From Lachnospiraceae bacterium AC2029 (GTDB taxonomy: Bacteria > Bacillota > Clostridia > Lachnospirales > Lachnospiraceae), in the NCBI GenBank assembly GCA_000703065.1, contig JNLK01000001.1, positions 1,820,001 through 1,884,000 of the forward strand: a stretch of 64,000 nucleotides of DNA. Reading direction: 5' to 3'. The position numbers and the translations under genes are program-made. Position 1 is the first letter of the stretch. Each line of letters starts with the position of its first letter. Shown in pieces: positions 56,701 through 64,000 of the stretch. The notes beneath the pieces were generated by a model. That model did not search any database, was not told the origin of the DNA, and saw nothing but the letters and a program-made list of their open reading frames with translations.

Positions 56701-57500
56701 CGGAGGGCTACGACGTTAAGACCGGTGAGATTGGTACGGTTGTGGTTCCGACGGATGGCGAAGGACACCATGATGCAGTTATCGAAACCGACCGCGGAGG
56801 AATCCTCATCACCGTATATGACGAGATCACAGGGGAAGTGGTTCCGGAAGCTACGTTAGTCATTACGACTCCGGATGGCGAGAAGCATACGTTTACAACA
56901 GATGAGAACGGCCAGATCACTGAATACGCAAAGAAGGATGAGTTTGGTAACTACACATCCGAGCCCGGCGAGTACACCTACACCGTAACCGAGGTTCCGG
57001 AAGGATACCGCGTAACTGTAGGAGAAGAACAGACCGGCAAGGTTGAGACCGGAAAACTGACCGAGCTTGAGGCACAGATCGCACCGAAGACCGGTGGTCT
57101 GGATATCAAGGTAGTCGATGAGAAGACCAAGAACCCGGTAGAGGGAGCAACCGTAGAAGTGACCTACCCGGATGGCACGGTTCATACATTTACCACCGAT
57201 AAGGATGGTATGGTCACTGAACTGTCCAAGAAGGTCAACGGACGTTACACAGCAATCGTAGGTACCTACAAGATCAAGATCACAAAGGTACCGGAGGGCT
57301 ACAGTGTAAAGGTCGGCGAGGTTACAGAAGAAACCATCGTTGTTGACCAGCTGAAGCATCACGTTGCCGAGATCGCAACAGCAAAAGAGGATACGGTTCA
57401 GACCGGCGATTCTACACCGATCGTCCTTCTGATCATCCTCATGATCCTCTCCGCAGCAGGTATCGCATTCGTAGTGATCCGCAAGCGGAAAGAGAGATAA
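47754..57500 (+). CDS. Giant repeat adhesin, wall-anchored, with SpaA/Cna-B and FctA-like domains
   Basis: 3248 residues in one frame. A signal peptide (about residues 1-43, KRFAAICMAVVMAVTMLPII) leads to an N-terminal region of some 630 residues without clear family. Then come many immunoglobulin-like units: SpaA/Cna-B prealbumin-type (YTLSEVTVPDENGF, LPNGKYTL) and FctA/Spy0128-like (AGTYTYTISETPG, YTMTVEVTE), the kinds that often form internal isopeptide bonds. Residues about 1343-1871 include a 267-residue unit repeated nearly exactly. The C terminus has VQTGD, a hydrophobic helix and RKRKER, a sorting signal without the usual Leu-Pro. AAGGGGAG supports the start. Role: surface adhesion or fibre, inferred. 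Confidence 0.9.
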   Translation: MAEKKRGLRNTRVWKRFAAICMAVVMAVTMLPIIPGAKDVYAATVRDYPIKIQFFGEDKTTPEAPSIALEDDEFYYILLTLKAKNGPDAGKAVGFCKAVIGTYRNGHWEDHEKINSGAVYQDTFSPYMGWYGPFYKINPDGTQGDSMTFDTEQYTVSSRLRHTTNDINNMTYFELNKEPDTIDGYLFLKNETNENGATISLYKAKNQEFSVRLNYDPSATDITENDHYYIWTKVQHQTGEDTYYFAPMTASASDTVTEHVVGLDTDAKWRNQNGDVIDEKFSGNETIVDLSILKVHDDALVDGSGNPRSIKEIFNTVKNDSGKYDKIAAGGLVKGYKIAYKDKQIEDDFDYDATKHVYEIDLTKVPISNDYTYLTALGDAVNYGILAKEIYQRGHSQTNVATKKYVGNGEALDPNLSGDPRGSAPGTLLIGEQEKLRIADTGTGTAVVVGGNATAADVNDSTVKVDKNKEEVNAQVQDMINYITRVSNDMASHEATITPVLSGERYVLDTRGMDPNATIYVDADVPGFLDVIKNSVNDNGSGNGLVIYKEPAQLIVFNFKTTTTVPKIGRILVNDGTEVEGTKDCLTTTEWSNAADPMNERADHAARQVVWNLNSVTELQGMDKTGGIFLNPNPESTIQANGASCGWVATAGTVEMGSGNEFHFVYKGISANNQARINARKMVKKDGATAGAEADEVFRFSIDRWDGTEFKQLTVLVPDPNDPGETIEQPLEVTNELASISIPVTEMVDGVNYYRIYETGKDISTPGAYKENKQEYFAEIKATVAKKDGVVVATIPGSVKYYKTFDKNQGKVTGPELDGSKIVFTNEESDNVAKITLTKSFGGAVVESDLETLSFEIRKPDGTVVATFELGDTDVFEKKDDGSYQMKEAYELEAGDYSVVETNYDPSGAKVSVSYSIGAGSTDYKTDGTIAGGDYLVAQTFAKDDDVVLNFKDEYPSTNVKLSKQNLGGEEIDGASLTLTGTVGTGTTPVKFTTGQVTKGAGVKDLTVSADGKTLSWISGTTLTTVNNLPNGKYTLHEVSAPTGYAVANDFKFVVKDGKVYKEDGTTEINDNKVVLIDNGSTDVVISKVMAGTTTELAGATLELTGRKADGSGAITFDLDNVKLGTGAKDKALSESDTKVSWVSGTGATTVEKLPNGIYTLTEKTAPQGFSKSEKISFILENGKVYENNAGVKGAEITDKKIKMEDECKPIEIEIKAKKTLQYSTLVAGQFSFNLKGISTSTSTVDETVTNTTDSDVNVKFSKITITEAGEYKFELTEVIPSPKDPEMTYSDEKYTVTVTVTATETGLNAEYEYKDKTGQVVDVNVPEFINTKTATPKTNVNISKKAGTSAGPELKGATLKLTGTKGTDEAGYTGAVVFDKNDVTLGTEAEWVTTTETTEELSWKSGITETLVENLPNGKYTLSEVTVPDENGFVKASDFEFILYNGDVYEVKDDGTRGDKIANKTVIMVDEYKPVKVTPSATKEFKTAEGTAKTMTADQFSFRILETDTLLPAAERVDETKGNAADGSVTFSEIAYTKAGTYTYTISETPGNDAKIKYSTEIYTMTVEVTEEATGLQADVTYKNSQDQSAQNQRLFTNTEKEEVAGVAISKKAGTSAGPELKGATLKLTGAKGTDSTGYTGGAVVFSKTDVTLGTEAEWVTTTETTEELSWKSGITETQIENLPNGKYTLSEVTVPDENGFVKASDFEFILYNGDVYEVKDDGTRGDKIANKTVIMVDEYKPVKVTPSATKEFKTAEGTAKTMTAGQFSFRILETDTLLPAAERVDETKTNAADGSVTFSQIAYTKAGTYTYTISETPGNDAGIEYSTEIYTMTVEVTEEATGLQADVTYKNSQDQSAQNQRLFTNTEKEKSTDIKISKQAVTAGGTGFGELKGATLTLTGVKTGSTDAVTFHIADVEVGEDGTLKTTVDGTTLEWISGTTPTEIKKLPNGTYTLKEKTVPDENGFQTATDIVFVVKDGKVYDATGTTEVAGKTVVMTDEYKPVSVNPVATKKFRDAAGTLQLQGGEFTFTLTKAGETEAAQTKTNDENGNVAFGAISYTEPGTYTYTIKETQGTDPDITYSSDEYTFEVEVTATDTGLVATDSYKKGGVEAAAVFTNVKAEDLGSLTIKKTVQSISGETLSKESVKVTVTNAAGEFVTATGSLTGTRTELTVPTGRTGLVINNIPVGEYTVTEVVGSTTIANYTLVTTGRQASVTEGTANITKNGTETITLVNNYERNKGQLSVTKTMVGTATPQTEFAITIKNGVKFLNASGALVDTDPKLTVTAGTPLVINNVPTGAYVVTEDTDAAQVEGYTLTANGTVNVSVTKGDTATAELTNEYVRDLGNLEITKAFAGDKPDDSLLTLTFRVTGPEDFVRELVYPRDFRNGKATLENLPTGEYLVEESGAGDVVDGNTTYIFDVAGSTTSSGPKAITKDATAKVTITNKYTKEVKGKLTVTKTVEVNGGAPADIEAKATNKAYRVQIKNEAGKFINAAGEEVTSDPGLTVSRTTSIVIDGLPLGRYTITEVSADISNVDPTLVLDDIVSVTGFSGDDAAELTETAAEVTKGLVNVYDYQQPQPDTYPVYISKADALTGDEIPGATIVLKKDGVERDTWESTTTSHRIDLEEGTYTFQETVEPKGYDKVVTEIEFKVEKDESVAEGYKVTILTASGSVEQRPDGTIVLLDAPKTGSIEITKKVTSDTGNKPEKDSFKVYVYNTTKQVYITDARGTTSDTKTALTVPVAGLSIQNAPQGEYTITEDETDAANVTGFTWNKSTSETEKTTSITVDNNNKVINGSAELKNDYTEEKGSLEITKKVGGDKPSKKSFKVTVKNAAGKYVKADGSLSDTEVILEVKVGTPLVISNLIAGKYTVTEVAKDIEIKGYTRTGGVTTTTATVVKGQTAKAEMVNNYKKVKTGKISVHVTEDHSGLDVEGAEVSITDETGKKTVYTTDEKGQVVDENGNIPEVPEGEYTVVIEKVPEGYDVKTGEIGTVVVPTDGEGHHDAVIETDRGGILITVYDEITGEVVPEATLVITTPDGEKHTFTTDENGQITEYAKKDEFGNYTSEPGEYTYTVTEVPEGYRVTVGEEQTGKVETGKLTELEAQIAPKTGGLDIKVVDEKTKNPVEGATVEVTYPDGTVHTFTTDKDGMVTELSKKVNGRYTAIVGTYKIKITKVPEGYSVKVGEVTEETIVVDQLKHHVAEIATAKEDTVQTGDSTPIVLLIILMILSAAGIAFVVIRKRKER
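51781..53366 (+). repeat. 801-bp tandem repeat within the adhesin gene
   Basis: The unit 51781-52581 is repeated at 52582-53366 with few changes; the repeats start at ATCAGCAAGAAGGCAGGAAC. Each encodes one SpaA-like plus one FctA-like domain. A length that is a multiple of three and near identity in DNA suggest recent expansion. Confidence 0.9.
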
Positions 57501-57521
57501 CACAATTTCAAAATGACAGGG

Positions 57522-57553
57522 ACGCCGGTACATGACCATGTGCCGGCGTTTTT
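57522..57553 (+). terminator. Terminator of the adhesin gene
   Basis: Stem ACGCCGGTACATG / CATGTGCCGGCGT, followed by TTTTTG. Confidence 0.85.
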
Positions 57554-57588
57554 GTGTAAGGATTTATGGTGGATATAGCAACGGCTTT

Positions 57589-57598
57589 ATGGTATAAT
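57589..57598 (+). promoter_or_regulatory. Extended -10 promoter of the GGDEF/EAL pair
   Basis: ATGG-TATAAT with TG one base before the -10 box (57593-57598); no good -35. The gene's start codon must therefore lie downstream. Confidence 0.5.
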
Positions 57599-57664
57599 GT
57601 TATGCGGGAAATTGCATGTTTCGGACTGCAAAACCCAACCCAATCAATGACACGGAGTAAAAAA

Positions 57665-60600
57665 ATGATCCCTATTCAGTTTGTGTTTATTTCAGATCTA
57701 GATCAGAGCAGTGAGCAGGCATTTCGCGAGATTTCTCCCGGCAAGGAATGTGAAGGACTGACATTTACTGTGGAGCATGGCTCGGAACTCACCGCACCGG
57801 TGGGCAGGACCCCCGTGCTGATCACAGGTGATCCGAGACGGCTTGCACTTGCAAATGAGCGTAAGTTCCGTACGGTATTCTGCGCGGACGCAGACCAGAT
57901 GAGCGGTCGTACTTTTGACGTGCTCTGGCCGGCGGAGGAAACTACGGAGGAACGGAAGCAGCATTTCCGGCAGCTTCTGCACCTGCTTTATACAGAGCAT
58001 CTTGCCTGGGAGTATGAGATGCTCCTGGACGTTACGATCAATACCGTTCCGGATCTGATGTGGTACAAGAGACTGGACGGGATCCACATGAAGGTCAATG
58101 ACAATTTTGCAAAGACCGTTCAGAAGGATATCAGTGACATTGAGGGGAAGGACCATTATTATATCTGGGATGCGCCGAAGCCTGCGCCGGGTCAGGACGT
58201 TCGCGACTGCAGCAGTTCCGAGGAGCTGACCATCCGCTCCGGAAAGACCTGTTCCTTTGAGGAGGAGGTTGAGACCCGCGAGGGAACCAAACAGCTGACC
58301 ACCTATAAGACTCCGTTTTATGATTCCTACGGGAAGGTGTTCGGAACCGTGGGCGTAGGTCATGATGTGACCAATATCCGGAACCTGGGTATCGAGCTCT
58401 CCATGCTTGTAGAGAACATTCCGCTGCCCATGTTCGCGGCAACCACCGACTGGACCGCGGTACGGATGAACAGCGCATTTATGGACATTTCCGATACGGA
58501 TTCCACCGTGTTGGATGAATTTAACTATATGCTGTGGAAGAAGCAGACCCTTCTTCCCATGAATGAGCCCGAGGTGGACCGGGAGCGCCATGTGGTAAAA
58601 CAGGAATTCTCCTGGACCCGGAACGGTGATACACGGATCTTCCTTGTGATGGAGCAGGAGGTTCGGGATCATTTCGATCATCTGTCAGGATACTTCTGCC
58701 TGATGGAGGATGTGACTCTTCAGCGTATGCATATCCGTGAAATGGACCAGATGGTGACAACGGATGTGCTGACCGGCCTTTACAACCGGCGGTATTTCTA
58801 TAAATATCTGTCAGACCAGTGCGAGCGGCTGTGGACACTTCTTTATATGGATCTGGACGGCTTCAAGTCCGTCAACGATACCTACGGACATCATCAGGGA
58901 GACCAGATCCTGATCCGTGTATCCGGACTTCTGAGAGATATCTTCCCGATGGGCCGTGCAGTCCGTCTTGGCGGAGATGAATTCGCCGTCCTTGTGGAGA
59001 CGGAAATGCAGGAGGCCATTCTGCAGCAGAAGATCAAGGAACTCGAAGAGCAGGTGGAGGCACTGATCCCGGAAAGCCCGGGAATGCTGTCCATCAGCGT
59101 GGGTGTGGTTGCCCGCAGAGGCGAGATCACCGATATGGATGCCTTTATCCATGAGGGTGACAGCCGCATGTACGAAGTCAAGCGGCAGCATCATGCGGAA
59201 CGTGAGGCAAGGAAGCCTGCAGCGCCCGGGGACGGAGAGGAAATGGTGCAGCTCCGGTATATGGAGGGTTTCCGCAATACATTTATCGAGATGGAAGGAC
59301 TTCCCTGGTCGGATTTCAGGAGAGAAGACAAGGAGCTGCGGAAGCTTTGCAGCATGCTCCGGATCGGAAAGCTGGAGGTGCTGGAGTTTGTAAACCAGGA
59401 GCAGGAACACGCCGGACACGGACGTGTACACGAACTGTTCCGTGAGGGAATTCCGGACAGGAAGAGATTCCTGGACAGGAGAAATGTGACCCACGGCTTC
59501 AATATCGTCTTTATCCGTGCATGGCAGCGGGAAGGCGAGCCGGATTGGAACGAGCATGAGAGGGAAGGCGTGGACCTGGTCCTTCGCATGATCTTTGTCA
59601 TGGACGGACGTACGAAGCTGATGCATCTGGCTGAACGTCTCAGCTATCATGATCAGGAGATGGAGGTCCGCAATCATAAATATTTCATGCAGTCCATGGG
59701 ACGCCTGTATCAGCAGGGGAAAATGGGTGGCTATACAGCCATGTTCCTGAACCTGAAGCGGTTCTCGCTGATCAACCAGCAGCTGGGCCGTAAGCGTGGA
59801 ACCCTGGTAATGAAGCGGTATGTGAAGACTCTGGAGGCGGCGCTTTCCGGAGATGAGATGATCGCGCGCGTGGGTGGTGACAATTATGTGATCCTGGTTG
59901 AGAAGGACCATGCGGAGGACATCATCGATATGGCCCTGGAAATGATGGTCTGCTATGACGACAAGACCGGTGACCGTGTTCGTGTTGCAGCCACGATCGG
60001 TGCTTATGAGGTGCCGGAGGACGGGACCATGGGATCGCCCTCGGAGGTCATGGACCGCATCAGCCGCGCAAGCATGGAGGTAAAGCGCTGTCAGGATGAA
60101 AATCTCCTGTATTTCGATTCTGTAATGATGGATCAGAGGATGCGGGAGCTGGAGATCGAAGTGAACTACCGGGATGCCCTGAAGAACGAAGAATTTGAAG
60201 TATATTATCAGCCGAAGGTGGATATGCGCTCCTTCACCCTGTCGGGTGCGGAGGCGCTCTGCCGCTGGAATCATGACGGACGTGTGGTTCCGCCGCTGGA
60301 GTTCATTCCGATCCTGGAGCAGAGTATGGACATCTGTTCCCTGGATATGTACATGCTGGATCATGTATGCAGGGATATCAGGAACTGGCTGGATCAGGGA
60401 CGCCGTGTTCCCAGAATATCGGTAAACCTTTCCAGAAGAAATCTTGCGGATGTGGATCTGCTAAGCCACATTTTAAATGCCATCGATAAGAACAATGTAC
60501 CTCATGAGTATCTCGAGATCGAGCTGACGGAGACCACGTCGGATGTACAGTTCCATGATCTGAAGCGGATCGTGGCCGGCCTTCAGAAGGAAGGGATCAA

Positions 60601-60949
60601 GACGGCGGTGGACGACTTCGGTATCGGCTATTCGTCACTGAATCTGATCCGTGATATTCCGTGGGATGTACTGAAGATCGACAGAAGCTTCCTTCCGGTG
60701 GAAGGAGATCCGGTCGAGATGCAGAAGAACCTCGTCTTTCGCTACGTGGTTGCCATGGCGCAGGGACTGGGACTGGCCTGTATCGTAGAGGGGATCGAGA
60801 GCTCAGATCAACTCAGGATGATCCAGCAGAACGGATGCGATGAGGCCCAGGGCTTCTTCTTTGACCGTCCGCTCCGCCGGGAAGAATTCGAAAAACGTAT
60901 GGAACGCACAGATTATGCCAAATTGGCAGGATCGGCAGGAGTTTGGTAA
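57665..60949 (+). CDS. PAS-GGDEF-GGDEF*-EAL c-di-GMP signalling protein
   Basis: 1094 residues from ATG 57665 (GGAG seven bases upstream); earlier in-frame starts overlap the promoter. No membrane segment. One or two PAS-like regions (near residues 120-240: VPDLMWYKRLDGIHMKVND) precede GGDEF-1 with intact RLGGDEFAVL (near 435). A second GGDEF-like domain has RVGGDNYVIL (near 735), probably inactive or GTP-binding. The EAL domain has GAEALCRW, VNLSRRN, EIELTET, VDDFGIGYSS, LKIDRSF and CIVEGIES, all catalytic positions kept. It could both make and degrade c-di-GMP. The stop directly abuts the next start. Confidence 0.92.
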   Translation: MIPIQFVFISDLDQSSEQAFREISPGKECEGLTFTVEHGSELTAPVGRTPVLITGDPRRLALANERKFRTVFCADADQMSGRTFDVLWPAEETTEERKQHFRQLLHLLYTEHLAWEYEMLLDVTINTVPDLMWYKRLDGIHMKVNDNFAKTVQKDISDIEGKDHYYIWDAPKPAPGQDVRDCSSSEELTIRSGKTCSFEEEVETREGTKQLTTYKTPFYDSYGKVFGTVGVGHDVTNIRNLGIELSMLVENIPLPMFAATTDWTAVRMNSAFMDISDTDSTVLDEFNYMLWKKQTLLPMNEPEVDRERHVVKQEFSWTRNGDTRIFLVMEQEVRDHFDHLSGYFCLMEDVTLQRMHIREMDQMVTTDVLTGLYNRRYFYKYLSDQCERLWTLLYMDLDGFKSVNDTYGHHQGDQILIRVSGLLRDIFPMGRAVRLGGDEFAVLVETEMQEAILQQKIKELEEQVEALIPESPGMLSISVGVVARRGEITDMDAFIHEGDSRMYEVKRQHHAEREARKPAAPGDGEEMVQLRYMEGFRNTFIEMEGLPWSDFRREDKELRKLCSMLRIGKLEVLEFVNQEQEHAGHGRVHELFREGIPDRKRFLDRRNVTHGFNIVFIRAWQREGEPDWNEHEREGVDLVLRMIFVMDGRTKLMHLAERLSYHDQEMEVRNHKYFMQSMGRLYQQGKMGGYTAMFLNLKRFSLINQQLGRKRGTLVMKRYVKTLEAALSGDEMIARVGGDNYVILVEKDHAEDIIDMALEMMVCYDDKTGDRVRVAATIGAYEVPEDGTMGSPSEVMDRISRASMEVKRCQDENLLYFDSVMMDQRMRELEIEVNYRDALKNEEFEVYYQPKVDMRSFTLSGAEALCRWNHDGRVVPPLEFIPILEQSMDICSLDMYMLDHVCRDIRNWLDQGRRVPRISVNLSRRNLADVDLLSHILNAIDKNNVPHEYLEIELTETTSDVQFHDLKRIVAGLQKEGIKTAVDDFGIGYSSLNLIRDIPWDVLKIDRSFLPVEGDPVEMQKNLVFRYVVAMAQGLGLACIVEGIESSDQLRMIQQNGCDEAQGFFFDRPLRREEFEKRMERTDYAKLAGSAGVW

Positions 60950-62878
60950 ATGCAATATAATGTGGACTTTGAGATCTGCGCAGTGGTATTTCTTGTACTG
61001 CTGCTGATAATCTCCCTGACAAGAAAAAAACTGGAGGGATACCAGTCACGCGTGTTCCAGATCTATCTGTATCTGGTGATCGCGAGCAATATTCTGGATA
61101 TTACGACGTCTTACTGTATGCCGTATTATAAAAGTATTCCCTCCTGGATAAACTGGGGGCTGAATGCGATCTTCCTCGGCATTCAGATGGTCCTTCCGGT
61201 TATTTTTGTCATGTACATTTACAGGAAGCTTCCGAGTGTGACCAAGGTGGAACGGCGATTGGTATCTGCATGCTGTATTCCTGCATCCGTCGGAGGACTG
61301 CTCTGTCTTACATCTCCGATCCATCATCTGATCTTTTACTTTGACGAAACGGGGTATCATCATGGCCCGATGCACATTTATCTATATACAAATGTGGCAT
61401 TTTACATGATCATGTCCATCTATCTGGCAATCCGCTGGAGAAGGCAGATCGGCAAGCGTCAGTTCCCGCTGCTCTTTACAATGATCGGTATCCCCGTGGT
61501 GACGGTCTTGGTTCAGTTTATGATCCCTTCCGCGATGCTGGCCGGGGTTGGCTCCGCACTGTCCGTATTTATCATGTACTTCATGACGGAGAGTAATGTA
61601 TCCCTGATCGATGCAGTTACGGGAGCTTTGAACCGGAAGGCGATGATCGATCGTGTCAGCAGGGATATGTATCGCGGAGAGCTGGAGGATATATATGCGG
61701 TGGCACCGGACAACTTCAAGCTGATCAACGAAATGTACGGCCTGGAGGGCGGTAATCATGTACTTATCGAGATGGCAGGATCACTGATGAAGGAATACGG
61801 GGATAAGCAGGTATTCCGGTTTGGCGGTGACACATTTACGGTGATCGTACCAAGAGGCGGCGGAAGAGCTGAGGAACGGATACGGTCGCTGGTGGGACAG
61901 GCATTCTATATCGGCGGTTCAGAGGTGAGGATCACAGCCTGCATCGGATTGGTTCATGCGGTGAACCATCAGGAGGAGGAACTGGTATCCGCCATCGAGT
62001 ACGCGGTAGCCGAAGCAAAGGCGCGTGGTAAGGGCCAGTTCTTCGAGGTAGAGGAGACCGCAGCGGAGGCAATGCTGCGGAAGAAGGCTATCGAGCAGAC
62101 CATGATGCAGAACATCCGTGAGGGACATTTCGAGGTACATTACCAGCTGATCTACGATATCCGTCGGAAGGGCTTCTATTCCATGGAAGCGCTTGCCCGG
62201 TTGAATGTGCCGGACTATGGTTACGTTTCCCCGGAGGAATTCATAAAGTATGCGGAGAAGAACGGCAGTATCACCCGGCTGGGACTTCTGGTCCTGGAGG
62301 AGTGCTGCAGGTTCATCAAGGAGTCGGACCTGCACGAGCTGGGCATCGACTTCATCGAGGTAAACCTCTCCATGGTGCAGTGCATGCAGCCGGAGATTCA
62401 CAAGGATGTTCTGCGGATCATGCAGAAGTATCAGATACCGACCCATATGATCAACTTCGAGGTGACCGAGTCGGTAGCGGCTTCCTCCGAGGAACTGCTG
62501 ATCCGGAATATGGAACGGTTTACCGAGCAGCGGATCCATTTGTCGTTGGATGACTATGGCTCCGGCTATTCAAATATCAACTATCTGGTGGATCTGCCCT
62601 TCAGTATCGTTAAGATCGATAAGTATGTGATATGGGCAGCCATGAAGAACGATACCTCCAGGATCATTCTGGAGAATACCATCCGGACCTTCAAGAACAT
62701 CGGTCTTCGCGTTGTCGCAGAGGGCGTTGAGGATCAGGCAATGTCGGACATGATCGAGGAAATGGGCGCGGACTATATCCAGGGTTACTTCTACTCCAAA
62801 CCTGTGCCGAAGGAGAAGATCATCGAGAGGCTGAAGGAGGAGAAGGCGAAGAAGGGGGACGATTTACAGGAGTCGTGA
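60950..62878 (+). CDS. Membrane protein with degenerate GGDEF and active-looking EAL domain
   Basis: 642 residues. About seven hydrophobic segments in residues 1-220 form an integral sensor, then GGDEF-like RFGGDTFTVI (near residue 291), which lost the Glu-Phe end, and an EAL domain with MEALARL, VNLSMVQ, NFEVTES, LDDYGSGYSN, VKIDKYV and VAEGVED. It is probably a c-di-GMP phosphodiesterase. The start codon follows the previous stop with no gap, so translation is likely coupled. Confidence 0.9.
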   Translation: MQYNVDFEICAVVFLVLLLIISLTRKKLEGYQSRVFQIYLYLVIASNILDITTSYCMPYYKSIPSWINWGLNAIFLGIQMVLPVIFVMYIYRKLPSVTKVERRLVSACCIPASVGGLLCLTSPIHHLIFYFDETGYHHGPMHIYLYTNVAFYMIMSIYLAIRWRRQIGKRQFPLLFTMIGIPVVTVLVQFMIPSAMLAGVGSALSVFIMYFMTESNVSLIDAVTGALNRKAMIDRVSRDMYRGELEDIYAVAPDNFKLINEMYGLEGGNHVLIEMAGSLMKEYGDKQVFRFGGDTFTVIVPRGGGRAEERIRSLVGQAFYIGGSEVRITACIGLVHAVNHQEEELVSAIEYAVAEAKARGKGQFFEVEETAAEAMLRKKAIEQTMMQNIREGHFEVHYQLIYDIRRKGFYSMEALARLNVPDYGYVSPEEFIKYAEKNGSITRLGLLVLEECCRFIKESDLHELGIDFIEVNLSMVQCMQPEIHKDVLRIMQKYQIPTHMINFEVTESVAASSEELLIRNMERFTEQRIHLSLDDYGSGYSNINYLVDLPFSIVKIDKYVIWAAMKNDTSRIILENTIRTFKNIGLRVVAEGVEDQAMSDMIEEMGADYIQGYFYSKPVPKEKIIERLKEEKAKKGDDLQES

Positions 62879-62879
62879 T

Positions 62880-63098
62880 ATGTGGAAGAAGAAAGCAGCT
62901 CCGACAGCTTCATATGACCGGGAGAAATATCAGCCTGCGCTGAAGACCAGTATCTGCACGGGGGAACGTGTGGCGGGCCTGATCGATCTGGAGACCAGGA
63001 AGTTCCGGGACATCCGTCTGATCCGAAGTGACAGGGAGCTTAAGGATTTCTGCCGGGAATACGACGTGGCCGAGGAGGAGCTGAAGCATATCGTGTGA
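62880..63098 (+). CDS. Small conserved-looking protein, function unknown
   Basis: 72 residues, basic start MWKKKAAPTASYDREKYQPA, then SICTGERVAGLIDLETRKFRDI and a terminal helix. Proteins like this occur, to my memory, in many Clostridia without assigned role. It begins one base after the EAL gene's stop, so it belongs to the same transcript. No membrane segment; one Cys. Confidence 0.7.
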   Translation: MWKKKAAPTASYDREKYQPALKTSICTGERVAGLIDLETRKFRDIRLIRSDRELKDFCREYDVAEEELKHIV

Positions 63099-63186
63099 CG
63101 GCGCGTTCCGGGGATGGATGCTGGGAGATCATCGGTCATGTAAGATATGAAGGCTCTCCGATGACAGACATAACAGGTAAGTGGAT

Positions 63187-63846
63187 ATGGGAAGACGTAT
63201 ATTTTGGATGATCATCGGGAATATCCTGCTCGGCATCGGCAGCGGCTGCTTCCGTCTTGCGGAGCTGGGTCTTGATGCATACAGCTGCTTTGTACTCGGA
63301 TGTTCGGATCTGACGGGGATCTCCTTCGGAACGACCATGCTGGGGCTGAATCTGATGTTGCTTGTGGTTATGGTCATTTTGGACAGAAAGCACATCCATG
63401 TTGGAACCGTTGCAAATCTTGTGATGGTCGGATATGTGTCCGACGGAACCGTCTGGCTGCTGCAAGAGGTGCTCGGTATTCATCCCGGCGGTTTCGGGCA
63501 GTCGTTGTTCCTGCTTGCAGGACTTCTGCTGGTGGGCCTGGGGATCGCGCTGTACACAACACCGAACCTTGGAGTTTCACCCTATGACGACATGGCGTTC
63601 ATCATAGAAGAACGTTCGAAGCATCGGATCAAATTCCACTATGCGAGGATCATCGGAGATGTGGTCAGTGTCCTGGCCGGCGTGGCATTTGCATTGATCA
63701 CGGGAGAATCCGTCTTCCGTGTGGCGGGGATCGGAACCATCTGCAGTGCGGTGCTGACCGGACTGATCATCAGCTTCTTTAAGAGGCATGTAGCGGTACC
63801 GCTGGTTTGGGGGAGGAAGAAGGATGAACCAAAGTCAGAAAACTGA
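63187..63846 (+). CDS. YczE/YyaS-family integral membrane protein
   Basis: 219 residues with about five membrane helices. It carries the family pattern: [22 protein letters not shown] near the start, [20 protein letters not shown] in the middle and [11 protein letters not shown] at the end. ATG 63187 is preferred over GTG 63181 on spacing from AGGTAA. Role unknown, perhaps transport. The end overlaps the next gene by 23 bases. Confidence 0.85.
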   Translation: MGRRIFWMIIGNILLGIGSGCFRLAELGLDAYSCFVLGCSDLTGISFGTTMLGLNLMLLVVMVILDRKHIHVGTVANLVMVGYVSDGTVWLLQEVLGIHPGGFGQSLFLLAGLLLVGLGIALYTTPNLGVSPYDDMAFIIEERSKHRIKFHYARIIGDVVSVLAGVAFALITGESVFRVAGIGTICSAVLTGLIISFFKRHVAVPLVWGRKKDEPKSEN

Positions 63847-64000
63847 TCTGTTGAAGCGTGCCGTCCTGGCCCGCGGAAATGCATATGCGCCTTACTCACA
63901 CTATACCGTCGGAGCGGCGGTGCTGGCAGAGTCGGGTAAGATATATACCGGATGCAATGTGGAAAATGCATCCTACGGACTGACCTGCTGTGCGGAACGT
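63824..64000 (+). CDS. cdd: Cytidine deaminase, 5' part (runs off the window)
   Basis: The first 59 codons only. ATG 63824 follows GGGAGGAAGAAGG. The frame reads [37 protein letters not shown], which are the substrate-binding and zinc/catalytic (CAE) motifs of tetrameric cytidine deaminase. It converts cytidine to uridine in pyrimidine salvage. Confidence 0.93.
   Translation, partial: MNQSQKTDLLKRAVLARGNAYAPYSHYTVGAAVLAESGKIYTGCNVENASYGLTCCAER

Noticed and set aside
58811-60364. 517-codon minus-strand frame
   Set aside because: Antisense shadow of the GGDEF/EAL gene, rich in His and Gln as expected of shadow frames.

Overview
The window looks like a chromosomal piece of a Lachnospiraceae-type anaerobic Firmicute. 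Supporting signs are Gram-positive ribosome-binding sites, a type III glutamine synthetase, PadR/DUF1700/DUF4097 and YczE-family genes, SleB-type and choline-binding-like cell-wall repeats, and many c-di-GMP enzymes. Genus cannot be fixed by eye.

Layout. 1-2170: 3' half of a 23S rRNA, then tRNA-Asn, -Glu, -Met/Ile2(CAT), -Asp and -Leu, with a cluster of small hairpins between the first two tRNAs and no 5S gene visible. 2.2-9.4 kb: carbon-nitrogen hydrolase, P-loop protein, hypoxanthine/uracil-DNA glycosylase, membrane phosphoesterase, Cache-GGDEF diguanylate cyclase, a GNAT-cytidine-deaminase fusion, and fdhD with an unusual repeat linker. 9.5-15.7 kb: a lipoprotein carrying a whole cysteine-desulfurase-like domain, a DUF4097/DUF1700/PadR envelope operon with an apparent autoregulatory promoter, an HD-GYP protein and aroB. 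15.7-23.5 kb: a tandem duplication of a secreted solute-binding-like protein with cell-wall-binding repeats; a 5'-truncated IS1634-like transposase lies at the duplication joint and foldback islands lie at the edges. 23.5-30.1 kb: metY, uvrA, a PfkB kinase, and a SleB-like cell-wall hydrolase.

30.1-45.7 kb is a glutamine/ammonia block: glnN, surE, gltB, a von Willebrand lipoprotein on the opposite strand, gltD, pyrG and purF. glnN, gltB and gltD each have a strong promoter followed by a leader hairpin of similar design, which suggests coordinated attenuation. 45.8-64 kb: a 172-aa unknown protein and a SARP-like regulator with a degenerate receiver, a 3248-residue repeat adhesin with a non-LPXTG sorting signal, two large GGDEF/EAL proteins, a small conserved protein, a YczE-like membrane protein, and the start of cdd.

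The least ordinary items are the lipid-anchored PLP enzyme divergent from the repeat-bearing fdhD, the intergenic islands built of many small perfect hairpins (one with an apparent empty-site copy nearby), and the shared nitrogen-gene leaders. All calls come from reading sequence and translations; no database search was run.
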